64,000 nt of DNA from Nymphaea colorata (Eukaryota > Streptophyta > Magnoliopsida > Nymphaeales > Nymphaeaceae). Every line of letters begins with the position of its first letter. Positions within the stretch are counted from its first letter, which is position 1. Of this stretch, positions 1 through 13,100 are shown one piece after another. The position numbers and the translations under genes are program-made. The stretch is from contig NC_045142.1 in assembly GCF_008831285.2 (NCBI RefSeq), positions 14,945,354-15,009,353 on the forward strand, written 5' to 3'. Below the pieces are notes generated by a model. The model did not search any database and was not told the DNA's origin. It worked only from the letters and a program-made list of their open reading frames with translations.

Positions 1-2837
1 TCTCTTCTTAAATATAGATTAGTCAAAAATTATAAAGTTCAACATATTTCAGGAAAAGAATAAAGATGGCTGATGACTAATTAAAATTTCACACATCTAC
101 CCCACGTTAATAACATATTTACTTTCAATATAAACTAAAAAGAGTTAATTATGATTTAAATTTGTATGTTATAATTAGTAATAGTAATTACTTGCTATGC
201 TACATAGGTGAATGTGTGGATACAGACATGAGTGTGAGTGCAGACACCAATGCACTTTCAAAAATCATGGGCACGAGGACAGGGCCACACAAATATATAA
301 TAAGATTTTAAGCAAATAAATACCATATATTCATTGTTTATATTCTAAATACATAGATTTCCAATAAAAAATCCAAAAATATATAAAAAAAGTACAAGAT
401 ATAAGTCTGTGATGACCAAGCCTCATCCCACATCCCATGGTCAGCCATGTGGACACAGTTACGGTGCTCTGTGATACAGATTATTCGTGAAATACTTGCT
501 TAATTCATGTTAATTGTTTAAAAACTAAATGCACATGTGTAAACACTTCAAATTTTAAGTGTCAACCATTTGTAATTAGTTTAGAAAATGTGGTGTGTTT
601 ATGAATAACTCTAACATTCTTATTCTTTGTTAGTGACATGGGTATACTTTTTCTCTTCATATAAAAGTTCAAAACCACAAAGACTTAAAACCTTATATAC
701 TCAGCTTCAGTAATTACAAGTAAATTCAATGTTTCCATCACTACCCCCCATCCATCCCTTTTTTAGTTAAACTACCAAGATTTCACCTGCATAAAAGATG
801 CATAGACATGGCCTAGCAATGTCCTGTAATAAATCTTCTATTATGATTTGCAGTTTACATATACATACACATTATATTGTATATGGTATGTAATAATAAT
901 GTATCAATATTATAACGAATTCAAAAAACTACTACACACACATTGGACTATAGTTTATGGAACACGATGTTGTCAAAACCAGCCTAAGTCACTGAATAGA
1001 TCTGTCAAGTCACAAGTCAATTTACTCCATCAAGACTAGAGCCACTGGGCTGAAAAAATCGGACTTGAACTCAAAATTAAGTTCTCACATTAGTATATTT
1101 TTTTATGAAGCATTACTCTATATGACGCCCTTATCAAAGCTGTTTCTAGATACTTCACAAATCAAGTTATCCAACCTTAGTCAAAAGACTCAAAGCACTC
1201 AAATTTGTCCAAGTACATTTGGGATATCAATAGCTAGTGGAAGTGATCCTAGGCACTGCCTAGGCATTGGGAGTAGACAAACGCCAAGCCTGAGTCACCT
1301 AGGTGCCTGAATCGAAAAAGTATTATTTCTTAAAATCTTAACATAAAAATCTAATTGTTCTACCTTCTAGTATATTAGTTGAGGGGGAGGAATTTCAGAA
1401 TCCCCACTTTTCCCTTTTTTCTTCTCCCTTCTTTTTCTGTTATCCCTGCATTCTTGGTCAAATAGGAGTCTAGGCCCCCACCTCGGATTTTGTTGGGGTC
1501 TTCCGCCGAGGTACCCCTGGTGCATTTAACTACACAGACCTATTGTCCACGTAATATCTAATGATGTTTAATATTGCTAAGAAATACCATTACCATCACC
1601 TCTAAAGAAAAAGAGGTTCTTACCACAAGTCCTCAACAAGCACATAGAAATTACATGCGCAACAATATAAATTACCTTCAACATAAACATACTATACAGA
1701 TCGACTGGATAATCAGATCTAGTGAGAGCTTATCAAAGATCTCAATTCCAAATGCAGATTAATTGGAAAAATTGGATGTAAAACCAACTGAGGCTTCATT
1801 ACGCTAGCTTTACTAATATGTGCAACAGGGCTATAAATCATGCTGGTTTTCTTGGATATATCAACAAGCTACAAAAATCTCCATCCCTAAAAATTAAAAA
1901 ATAGCCAACTTTTTTAGTTAACCAAGAATCAGACCCAACTTTACATTAAGAGTGTTCAAATCTAATTCCCTCAACATAACAAATTAAGGACATATAGGTC
2001 TCCAAAATTGTGAAGTGAAAAGCATGACGGCAACACCACTTGGACACGCTAGGCCAGCTACGGCAGACAAAAACAATCTAAGCCCTGAACCGCCAACAAC
2101 CTACCTTGCTGAGGCCAAACCAGTTGACCTCCTTCTGTGCTTGTCCAAAGCTGAAGAAGCTCCAAGATGCCTAAAATCCGCGCCTGGCTGGCATTCTAAT
2201 ATCATTTCATGATTTCAATGATGTAGCACTCAGCTGCTCAAACACCCAACACATGAAGAAATTGGTAATCTTATCTATATCGTGCAAATTTCTTCCATAT
2301 TTTCTGTGGCCAGTTTAAACTTCAACTAGAAGACCCCTAAACCCATTAATCCTTTTATGTGGCCCTTTGAACAGATACGTTAAATATGGACAAGTTAAGC
2401 TCTCGCTAGCTTTGGATTTGCGTGCATCTTGAACTGAAAAATACATGTGACTCCATGTGCTTGCCACAGCGAAACTGTATGAAGTTATCACGACTGATTA
2501 AATGACTTTTTTGCCAATTAGATAGCTAAACTTAAGCAAAAGGGACATCCCATTAATCTTCCATGTTCTGCCTGCCTTCCACTTCAAGAAGAACAGGATC
2601 TATGCAGCTATGTAGCTTAACAGGGTTATACAAGATAAGAAAGAAATTGCAAAGGGAGAAGATCCCTATTGCAATCAGAAAGAACTTCATAACCAACACG
2701 AGCTACAAATTGCAAAGAGATGATGCTCCATTGCAAGCCAGCTTATGATTCCTTATCGAGTATAAAGCCTCAGTGGAGGAGGAAGTGTACCCTTTGAAAA
2801 TGGACTTAGCTTCAGCAGTTCAGGCTAGCGCCTCAAG
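1..2837. other. Intergenic flank, no recognised gene
   Basis: AT-rich sequence with only short, unrelated open frames in all frames. Nothing resembles a known protein, RNA gene or complete transposon. The right part (roughly 2,000-2,837) lies directly downstream of the minus-strand PHD-finger gene and may include its 3' untranslated region, but I could not place a polyadenylation site. A stretch near 1,250-1,310 repeats short CCTAGG/GCCTAGG-type words that often occur in plant transposon debris; no element boundary could be drawn. Confidence 0.5.
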
Positions 2838-3988
2838 TCAATTAAGCACACTGGATGAGTTCGAGGAGCCTGCAAAATTGAATGATCTAATTACCATAGT
2901 TGCTCATGCACTATGTACTCAGAGACTAGGAAAGACATCACAGCCGATGCTTTATGAAATAACAAGACATAAGACAAGAAAGATACATGATGCATTTATA
3001 ATAAACTATGTTTAAAGAATTGATGCTTACAAGAGAATTCAAATTTGTTAAGAAGTAGTAAAGAATCAAACAGACCAGTACCTTCTTCACATCTCAAACC
3101 AATCAACCGATCTTGCTCATCCTTGTTTAAAGCATCAGCCAGATGACACTGAAGCGTCTTCACTGAAGAAACTGAATCCTCAGCCAGTTTAGGCTTCCCT
3201 GTCTCTGAAGTAGCTTTATTCCGAATATTTCGGTGTTGCAAAAACGAGCTCGTAAAAGCCTTCAACTTATCATCATCTTCACTGTTGACCATTCGCTTCT
3301 TTGCGGAACTTGTGTTTGGCATCCCCCTTGATGGCTTCTCCGTCTCCTCTGCCTTGACGGGACATGTTTTTTTGTCAGTATTCTTCTTCTGATTCAAAAC
3401 AGCAAAGGTGGTCTGATTCTCCACTCTCTGAGAAGCGTGGAGGAGACTATCCCTAGCCTTTTTCCTTGCAATGGCAGAATCTCTAACCTTTTTGTCCGCT
3501 TCAGACCAAGCAGAGGCAGCCGCCCGGGTCATCGAGATGGCGGCAACCTGGGCAGCAGCGAGAATGATCTTAGCTGCGGGAACATCGATTATGACAGCCT
3601 TCCTTTCCTCCTCTCTCTGCATATTCTGGCTCAATGACGAAAGCGGGGTGAGGAACGAGAACTCATTTGCGCAGCAGAGGCAAACGTAGCTCGGGACCAA
3701 TTCAGGCGCAAGGCACGCTGCATGCACCGTAGAAGGGCAATTGCCGCACTTGATGTTGTTTTCCGGAGGGAGCCCATCGGCATAGACCTCAAGACAGACA
3801 GGGCAAAAGAAGCTCGAATGCATCTTGAGAAGGCAAGCAGCACATAGCTGACGGTATATTCCTCGATGGCGAACATCGTAAAGCCACAGTTCGCTGGCAG
3901 ACTTGCAGTAGCTGCACCTTTGGACTTGCGCTTCTTCCTTCACTACGTTCATCGGGGCATCGATCAGCGCGATGACGGGGGAAAGCAT
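2838..3988 (-). CDS. PHD-finger protein (RING/FYVE/PHD superfamily)
   Basis: Seen: the first coding exon runs from ATG at 3988 to 3082 and opens with a cysteine-rich region. C25-x2-C28 and C49-x2-C52 form a probable zinc ribbon. C62-x2-C65, C81-x2-C84, H89-x2-C92 and C103-x2-C106 fit a C4HC3 PHD finger. An alanine-rich helical segment follows (about residues 134-185), then a lysine/serine-rich, probably disordered tail. I end this exon at 3082 because AAG|GTACTG is a good donor. The acceptor TTTTGCAG at 2870 gives a second exon (2869-2838) adding ten residues, about 312 in total. If the intron is not removed, the frame runs to 2996 and gives 330 residues. Known: PHD fingers usually bind histone H3 tails, so a nuclear chromatin role is likely but inferred. 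The gene lacks stops or frameshifts and is the only apparently intact host gene here. Confidence 0.75.
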
Positions 3989-4344
3989 AAGAAACCACCG
4001 AAAAGAGAGGGGAAAAGAAACTAGGAGAATGTCCCAGTGAATGGTCAGAACCTCGAGAACAGAAACAGAAGAGTAAATTAAGATCCCCCAGAACGTGGAT
4101 GAGAATTCGAAAGGTTTAGGCAGAACAAGTTATAGAGTTTAGTGGACGGAAGGAAAGAAATAGGGCCTAGAGAGGAGGTGGAAGAAGGAAAAGCAAAGAC
4201 CCCTTCTGCAATAGGAACCGTAGTCCCAAACCAAATCGAGAAGATGAAGCAGATGAAGGAGACGCCGATGATGATTGTTTATGGTGGTGATGACAAATCC
4301 AACGAAGGGCTAATCCAGCCTTGAGGAACCAACGAGCAAGGGGG

Positions 4345-4375
<31 letters not shown>

Positions 4376-4440
4376 TTCTACACCGGTTGCACTCTTGCCC
4401 GTCCCCCCTAGGGTTCGCGACAAATTGACGCCAGTTTCAG
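3989..4440 (-). promoter_or_regulatory. Probable 5' leader/promoter of the PHD gene, with GA/CT tract
   Basis: This segment lies upstream of the PHD gene start. It contains a (GA)n tract at 4345-4375, which reads as (CT)n on the gene strand; pyrimidine-rich tracts are common in plant 5' leaders and core promoters. I could not identify a convincing TATA box or transcription start. Open frames on the plus strand here (for example 4142-4324) have no recognisable protein and are probably chance. Confidence 0.35.
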
Positions 4441-7400
4441 AGGAGCAAATGCCAAAGGAAATTTCTTGTAAAAGGAAATTTATGATTTTCATCATTATTC
4501 TCTTTAAGTTGTAAATGTTTTCCAGAAAAGTTACGTCATGTCAGTGCATTTGTTTTAACTGATCATTTCTTTAAATTGAAAATCAATTCACAGAGTAAAG
4601 AAGTTCTAAATCTTTTTTTCTAAAAATAGGTCAGCCTGCTATTTGTTGTTACAGTAAAACATGGGACATTAAAGTAAAAACTTTCTAGAAAAAAATGGCT
4701 ACACAGACTTGAGGGGTTACATGTTAAACCCCTAAAAACACCAAAACCCGTGTTAGGGGTTTCTATGCAGGCCATGTGTTACTGTGTACCGCTCCTCCAT
4801 TAATCTATTTTCATTCGAGCGTGTGCTATCTCATCAATACAAACATGTTAATGCCCTTCATTACTAAAACATTAATGTCCTCCACCTTTGATACTTAACT
4901 TGTGGGTGCTCCAATAGGAATACTTAATTGCCCTTCATGACAGTGAAACTAGAAAAACCCTTCAAAGCCCTCTAAACCCCATGCACAACCCTCGTCACTA
5001 GACCCCTCGCAAAGTCCTCATCAGTAGACCCTTCGTGTTTTCATCTAAGAATTATCAACATGGCAGTTCCACGAACAATCGATGGCCTCCAGTCTAAGTC
5101 ATCTCCATCTTACTCTTTTGAATTGAATCATGTTGTAGGGTGCCTGAAGACCTCTTGAACTCACTTACTATGGCAGACTAACCTAGTTCCCTCAAATTGG
5201 GATCCTGCTCCTATGTTGGCATAGTCTCACTTGCAAGTGTCATCTAGGCTTGTGCGTGTGCTCGGGCCTTAGGCATGGTATGCATGTCCTCATGACTCAT
5301 ATGATCTCCTAATTCTTATGAGCTTTCCTTGTCATGATTTTCCTTTGCCATGTGATCTTTTTCTGTTGTGAGATTACTTTGTCAAGCTTTGGTAATGTAT
5401 CTCAGAAGTATGGCATTGCTCAAACTCCATTAAGTTAGCCTGCAGTAAATTAAATTTCTATATAGATCTCATTCATGTATTGTTACGTGACACAATAAAT
5501 CACTAATATGTAGAGAATCCCTTAAATGTGTCGTGATGTTTAACAGTATATACGTAAGTTGCAATGCATACTGTATAAACTAAATCATCAAAGTCCAACT
5601 GGTGGGTTTTACTGTAGAAACTCTAACTAAATTGTTGAGAGCTCATTTGATTGTTGTCGATTGCACATGAATGGAATGCACATTCCATTTAAGAAAATTT
5701 GATGCAAATGTGATACAAAGATCAAAGCGGATTGGGAGACGTTCTCACGTATATCCATGGGTAAGCATGGAACTCATTTCCTGGGACAGCCTTGACACTT
5801 GCCGTCTCTCCCTTGATGCTTGCCCTCTCCCCCTCTCCCACCGCTCACCAGCATAGGTTGCTCACCAACGTCACATTGCTCATTGGTCGTTGCTTCTCAC
5901 TGTCGTCTGCTACTCATAGTGTATGAGTCTCATTGGCTTGGACAGCACACTAACGTTCCAACAAACTGTCTACTGAGTCCAGCAACATGTGCAATGAGTG
6001 TGATGACCTTTTCTAGGTAGGGCTCAACAAATGATCTCTCTCTCTCTCTTTGGGGTTTTCTTTTTTTGCCCATTAAAAATCTTTTGTGTACGTCTCTTGT
6101 CACATGGAAAATGTTTGATGAAATGTCTCACTATATGGATCACTTCTTTTTGTGATGTTTTATGTGACATGTCTCATGGAAATATGGGTAGCTTTTTTGG
6201 GTGAGGCCCCACAATTTAATCACCACTGAGGGTTTCCTCGATGACAACTGCGGTAAGTTAAGTCTTTACAGGTTACCTGAATGGGATTGTTGTTATTAAG
6301 GAATTGATGGTTCATGGCTTTTCTCTTTTTAATTCTTGGGTGCATTTATGTTTTTTGCATGGTGTTATTTTCTTCATAATTTGGTAGTAGTATATTTCTA
6401 TCTTCTAATCCATTGTATTCCCAAGGAAACATCTTTTCCCTACACATTGAATAAGAAAAACACATTCTTTTCAATATCTTGCAAATAGGCCATGGTTTTT
6501 TTTTCCTGAAGTTTTATGTTATATGATGCAACTATATATATTTCAGCACAGCTGGTGGCAGGGGTTGAACCAAAGTTACAAAACATTGTTTCTTCTAGTT
6601 GGCCTGCTTGACTGCATTTAATAGGAAAGGCATGGTTCACAATCACCTTACTCAATGTCTTATCTCTATGCATATTAACGACATTCACATGATTGATACC
6701 AAAAAATTATTTATTTATCATTTGTCACATGTTCAATGGCAGCCTCAGTTTTTGATATTGGATCAAATTGGATGTATTCGTCCTCATTATAGCAGCACTA
6801 TCCATTTCTCCAAGGCATAGGATTCTAATATTGATTTAGTTCTAAGGTTTAATTCATGTTAACTTTTATGTTTTTTCTTCTTTAAATTCCAAAAAACTTA
6901 TAGTTATATGCATTTATCTCATCTTGTCAAGTTTAAAAGATACAATAAAATATTTATTGCCTCCCTAGGTCTGCATGCAGGTGGTTTACTCTTATGACAA
7001 AGTTTATTCCTTTTGATTTTCTAGGTTGCATTTGTTATCAAGCTTGAGGTGATAGATGACAGAAAAGGGAAGCATGGGCAATAAAATGAAGAGAAATAAC
7101 ATTTGAAGTGCACAAACTCAAAAGTGCATGAATGGAAGTGCTACATTTCTTATGTCTTCTTCTTTCTTTTTTGGTCTATGGCTTCTACCTGTGATGAAGA
7201 AGTGTCTTTTCCATTCATATGTTCATAATATTATTCATTGAAAACCTAAAGTATGAATTATCACTAGCAATGCTAGTGAATCAATAAAAAGTACCCACTT
7301 TACCTTGCATAATTATGATGTCTATCAATATGCTAGCACTACTTGCACCAAGGAGAGAGATGCTTGGATTCCAAAGACATAATTTTTGAAGTCAAAGGTG

Positions 7401-8917
7401 GGCAAGAATGATTTAACAACTCATTTTTTGAGGGATGTTCAATAGAAATACCATGTTTTCTTCAACTCTTAAGTTTAGTACCTGCTTCCATTCAAGTAGC
7501 CAAAACCAAATTCTTAGGGACAAAACTTCTATGTTTTTAAAAGTAGTACTAAAGGAATTGTGTTTTATTGGGAGCAAAGTACAATATCTTGATACCTGGT
7601 GTTTTTTTTATTTTATATGGGCTTTCTTTGTGAGAGTCTTTATTCTTTGGTTGTTTAGTCCGCAGCTTTATAAATGTTTTTCTTACAATTTTGTTTAACC
7701 ATTGGCATGCTTACCTTTATGGTCTTTGTTATGTAACTATTTCGTTCACGCATTTTACTAATTCATGTCTTCCGTCCTCTCATGTAAAGCATGTCATGCT
7801 GCATATAGGTTAGCCATGAACATTTCACATGTTAGACCTAGGGTTTAGCATATAGTTTTCTCTTAGTGCTAGTGTGCAGGCTAGGGCAGGTTAATGTAGA
7901 TTTTCTCTTGTTCTTATATTTGAATTGAAGTATGTGAGTTTAATGTCATGCATGTCGTTAATAGTTATGTGCAGTTCACATCAGAATTAGGCTAGATGCT
8001 CTTATATTATGCATGAATTAAGTATATCTTCTAAACCGCTTTCATTCTAGAAAAACTAGATCTTCAATCAAATTGAGTATATCACTTCATTAACTTAAAA
8101 TATTTATAGTATTTTAGTCCACTTGTCCACAATCTTCAAACCAAAATTGATTGAATTTGAACTGGATATGATAGGGTTTTAGAAGACATTTTATTTCTAG
8201 TTTGCTATTTTGGAATAGGGATAGAGTAAAACTGAATTATTTCTAAACTTGAAATGCTTGTATCTTGATAAATGTAATAAATTTTTTCATTTCATCAAAC
8301 ATATCTATTTATTGGACATGTTAGGGAGATAGTAAGATCCATTTTGAAACTTGAACACCATTTTACTTCAATATTACATGTAATTTTGTAAATTTTCAAA
8401 AAATTATAAATTCTGCATAATGTAATGTCACTTAGGGTTTTCACATCATTTATGCATTTTCTTTCTTTTCTATCACCTGGATCAAATTCAACCTTTGGTT
8501 CGGTATGTGTGGAGCCTTAGTTACATGTTAGTCATATTCGTTTTATACACATAGTCCGTTGTTTGTGTTTTTAAAGTTAGAGTGAGAGTCTGTAGTATAA
8601 AAAATTAGGGTTTATAGGTATGAGTTGCATATGTTAGTTGTATTAGATATTTCTTTTGGTCTGAGTTATAATTTGTGTATTTATCATTAAAAGATTATCT
8701 ATTGATGTTAAAATTCCTTGTGCTCATCTTAATTGTGAAGCACCATGACCATTTTACCCCTTACATATTCACTTTGCTACCATTTTTAGTCTCTTTTCAA
8801 TTAGGTTTTCGACTTGCTTTCAATCAAATTGATCATGCACCTTTGAATGTTGTCAACCTAGCTCACTTCAAATTTATGAAAATTCTAGTTTGCTGGCCTA
8901 ATCCTATGTGATTTTTA
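4441..8917. other. Intergenic, no recognised gene
   Basis: About 4.5 kb with only short open frames and no domain I recognise. The longest plausible one (6599-6820, plus) has normal-looking amino-acid composition but matches no family I know. A possible small hairpin element lies at 4697-4790. A Gypsy pol remnant begins at the right edge. Confidence 0.5.
4697..4790. repeat. Imperfect inverted repeat, possible tiny MITE remnant
   Basis: The inner arms AAACCCCTA (from 4726) and TAGGGGTTT (to 4762) are inverted around a short loop. AACAC and GTGTT extend the pairing. Outer words CTACACAG near 4698 and CTGTGTAC near 4785 are also roughly inverted. No target-site duplication was clear, so a transposon origin is only suggested. 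Confidence 0.3.
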
Positions 8918-10195
8918 TGGATCAAGGACAAGCATGTTATCATAGGTCCATAAGAATAATTCCTGATGAGCTTTTAAGGTTGGAATAGATTTATTTTTTT
9001 CATCAAACCCAAGGTTTGTACCAATTTGCAATAGTTTTGATCTTTCCGCAATTCCAATATTGATCTCTTCAGTGAGATAATTAACTAAGGCTGGTGGTTG
9101 GTTGTCTTTTGGACTTGAGCAAGCTTACATAGCTCTTGCATGATAAGACCAAAACTCAGTAGGGGATCCCTATTAAGTAATTGTGCTATTACTCATTTAA
9201 GACTACTCTTTACCTGTTTTGAATTTAATCATTTCAAAGGATTAGGAAACCTTGCTCCTCTCTCTATAGGGAAACTTAGGTTCATAGGTCAATCCTAAGT
9301 GAACCAATCAACAACATTCACCATAATGGAGAAGAAACAAGAGAAAAGTTTTACTTAGCCAAATTTAAGAAGTACACTTCAATTCATTTGAATTTCCAGA
9401 TTTTTAGGACCCATCATCCTTAGGTCAGAAGGAGTTCGATAGACAAAAAGGAAGGAGAAAGGAATACAACAATTATTGTAAAAGGAAGACAAGTAACGTT
9501 TGACCTTCACTAACATATCTAAGGGGAACCCATATTTGTTTCATCTAGTGCTTCCCCTTTGTTCATCTTCTTGTATCTTTTACCAGCTTGACCTTGTTAT
9601 ATATGTATGTTGAAGGGTTCCATACTTGCTTTTCCATGCTTGTCAAATCCCTGGAAAGGTTGATATAAGTGTTTTAACAAGAGATAAAAGCCCTTCTTGT
9701 TTTGATGAATTCCTTGTATAAAGGATGATCCAGGATATTATGGTTGTCAATCTATCCCCATAATATGGAGATGACTTGCCCCTTCCCCTACCATGCCATA
9801 CCTTCATAATGGACTTCATAGGTTCTTTCAATTTCAGTAAATCCAAGATGTCATATAAAGAAATTTCCTCTTGTTGGCCAATGCTAGGGACATTCATAAT
9901 ACATGTGGGGTGAGGGATCATGGGTTGTGCCAATCATTCTTCTGGATTTTCTGCTAGCACAATAGTGATGATACCACCTTTGTTCCACTTAACGCATTGG
10001 TGTGTATAGAAGGAACAACATTTGCTCTGCAGATCCATGGTTTTCTAAATAGCAAATTATAGAAGGGGCAAACATTCACCACATAAAAAAGCATCTCATG
10101 AACTGAGCAATTATTGTATAAATAAAACAATTCCTCCGCTTTGATAAAGAAGGCTTTAGTTGTAATCTCTAGATAAATGTTCAGGCTATTGCCAT
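8918..10195 (-). pseudogene. Degraded Ty3/Gypsy protease to pre-RT segment
   Basis: Reading right to left on the minus strand, a frame around 10,190-9,954 carries FYNLLFRKPWI, the YNLLLGRPWIH-like signature at the end of Gypsy proteases. 9,933-9,643 resembles the protease-RT linker. 9,070-8,918 encodes EEINIGIAERSKLLQIG followed by an FLWTYDNM-like motif and a stop. These match the younger element's EEINIGTSKNPKILQIGNN and FAWT segments (25,350-25,500), so both belong to one broad family. The reading frame is broken repeatedly. Pol similarity stops at about 8,918, just before the RT core, so RT, RNase H and integrase are absent. Confidence 0.6.
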
Positions 10196-10199
10196 GTTT

Positions 10200-13100
10200 G
10201 CAACCCAAAGTCAATTTTGGTTTTTGGTTGCATTAGAAAAGGAGGTTTTGTTTCTAAAAACAAGAGAAAGAGACTCCCCTATTGGATGAGGTTCGACCAT
10301 TCTCAACTTCTTTATTGGGGTAATCAGACCAAGAACTAGCTTCTTCATTTTGCACATTTCATTATCTTTAAATGTTATGCAAAGTCTTACATGCATGTTT
10401 GAATTGGAACCATGGTCTTAGGAACATTTTATTGGTCCCCGATGATAGCAAGTATGGAGATTATTTTGAAATTGTGAAGTTTTAAAGAGTTTTAAGAAGG
10501 AGATTTTCGAAGAGAGATGTTTAAAATGATTTGAGTTATAAGAACTCAAATGCAAGGGATAATTTATGCTTCAAATATAATTATGAAAAACATAGTTTTT
10601 AACTAATTTTACTTTGGAAAAAACATAATTCAAAAGCATATTTGCTAGTTGCTTATTTTGCAAAGCACGACTTCAACTTATCATGCTTCATAAAAGCAAG
10701 GTTTTCAAACCTTGTTTTGTATAAAATCTTGAATTAGGGGGCTATAGCCATAGTTTGGTATTCATCATAAGGCAATAAAAGGAGACTTGCACTATTGGAA
10801 ATGATCGAAAAGAAATTGATTTTGAAAAATTAAGTTGTTTTTTGGAAAGAAGCAAGGTTTGATAAAGGAGAAGAGAAGACCATATCTTGGAAAAGTGTTT
10901 CCCTTAAATCCTAAAGAGGGGTAACTACTATTTTGATTGAACTAGATAGAGTTTAGTGTTATCTTATTTAGGGTTCAATGGGATGTGCATCTATTTACAC
11001 TTGTGTTTGTGATGTGATGATGTGTGCTTATGCATGCACATTCACATCTACATGTAATTTACAAAGAAATTTAGAATAAAATCATTCATACCACAACAGA
11101 CATTTAAAGGTATGTTGGTTCGCATTGTTCAATGAAGGGCTCCAATCTTGAATATCAAAGGGTCAAATACTCATTTAGTGAGTCATTTCAAGGGTATATT
11201 TTAAGGTTTAGGAGGGCCATGGGGAAACTAGAAATGAATCAATGAGTGAAAATGGGATAGAAGATGGTTTGGACTTTGAAAACTGAATATGACATGCTCA
11301 TAGAAAGTTAACATGTAGATATTTCATGTTGGGTGTTTTCTCGAGTTGGACATATCATAATGTCAATAAAAATAATGAGAGATTGAGAGAGGAAGAGGGG
11401 TTTTGAAAGAGAAGGTGAAAGAGAGAGAGAACACTGGTGAGTTTTTAGAGAAAGAGAGAAGGGTTTTGAAATGAGGAAAGCAGTTCTTGAAATCAAGAGA
11501 TGGAGATAGAAAGAGAGATTTAAAAGAAAATATATAAATGAAGAGATAATTTTGAAATAGAGAGAGAGTTTTCAAAGATAGAATGACTAGAAAGGTTCAT
11601 TTTCAACACAAAAAGGTTAATGAGAGGATTTGACCTCTTCTAGGCCCACCTAGATTCAGAAAGGCATATTATGCTTTTTGTAGTCATAATGTCCCCAAAA
11701 TAGGTCATTATTGCCCTAGAAAAGACAATAATGCCAAAAATAGGCTTCACTGGGCTAGGGGATATAGTGGCCCCTAGGCTCAGGCAGCCCTAGCCTGACT
11801 GAGTGATAGGCCTAAAAAGGCTGTGCTCTAGCTGGAAAGGGCCCTATCTAGCTAGGTCAGGCTAGTGATGGCCATACCTGGCCAGCCAGGGCAATGGGCA
11901 GCACAACAAAGACTATATGCTTACGTAGTTACGTCCTTTAGGCGCTTTGGCGGAGGGGCTGGCCAGCCTTGGCGAGGCATGTTTGGGCAGACATGGCATG
12001 GGGGAACAAGGCTATTGCATGGCCGTGTCAAGCTATTGCCTAGCCATGCTAAACATTGATTGGCAGAGCATGGCCTAGCAGGACCAGGCTCGTGCCATCA
12101 GGCTTGCCACACCATTGGTGGGCTGCGTAGAGAGAGAAAATGGGAATTTTGGGTGTGGAAAAATGAAGGATTTTTTGAAAATTTAAAGGTATTTTGGAAC
12201 AATAACATGTAGAACTAAGTAAGCAAATATGATGTGTGAGTATTACTTCATTGAACAAGTTAATCATATAGTGTCATAACTTGGAATTCATTGAAAAATA
12301 TGCAAAACATATAATGCAATGAAGAAAACGAAATAACTTCATGTTGACCAAGAGGGGAACATCTATGGAGATGATATCAACCTCTTAGTGGCCATAACAA
12401 TATAGACATGCAACGACACATATGGCAAAATGAGTATTAAAATGAAGAAAGCCATGAAATGTGTGTTTTGAGAGGCAGAAATGTCCATATAGGCAGCCTT
12501 AACCTCTCTTCTACAGCCACAAATCAATGCAAAACAATGGTAATTATATTTTTGGCCTTGAGGGAGAGAGTCTCATCTATAAAAATGGACTTAACTTATC
12601 AATGATGGCCATAGGGAAAAAAATCTAAAAGGACAATAAGAATAGGCAATGGGCGAAGCCTCTATGGAGAGCTTCGTGTAGCATATATTAGAGGATAACA
12701 GAGTAAGAAAAAGCAAAACATTTTTGGCAGACGACCTACTTGTTTCTTCTTCTTCTTCTTTTTGATGTCAAAGAGAAAGACATCTAGGGGGTGGTAGCCT
12801 TGAATCCTCTTCCTTAACCTAAAAATTAGCTAAGTTAGAGAATCCGCAAAGAAGAATGAAGACACTAAGAAATAAAAGAGAGACATACATGAAAATTGGC
12901 TAAATCAAAGAACCTACAAAGAAAAAATGAATAAAATAAGCAATGAGGGAGAGACACACTTGAGAGCATTGGCTAAGTCAGAGAATGCAGGACCCTCTCA
13001 CCTCTACCCTATATTTATAATGTCAAGAAATGTCATTTTTGTGATTTTTTTTTCAGGTTTAAACCCTAGGGGAGTCGTGACTGAGCGTGACTCCAAGATT

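Noticed and set aside
2015-2212. Possible exon downstream of the PHD gene (minus strand has CAAG|GTAGGT)
   Set aside because: No consistent frame links it to the PHD exons and no homology is visible.
4726-4762. Hairpin considered as a terminator
   Set aside because: Intrinsic terminators do not apply to plant nuclear genes; it is better seen as a repeat.
10211-10396. Minus-strand 61-residue frame
   Set aside because: It overlies the LTR-end block shared with other LTR copies, so it is chance coding in an LTR.
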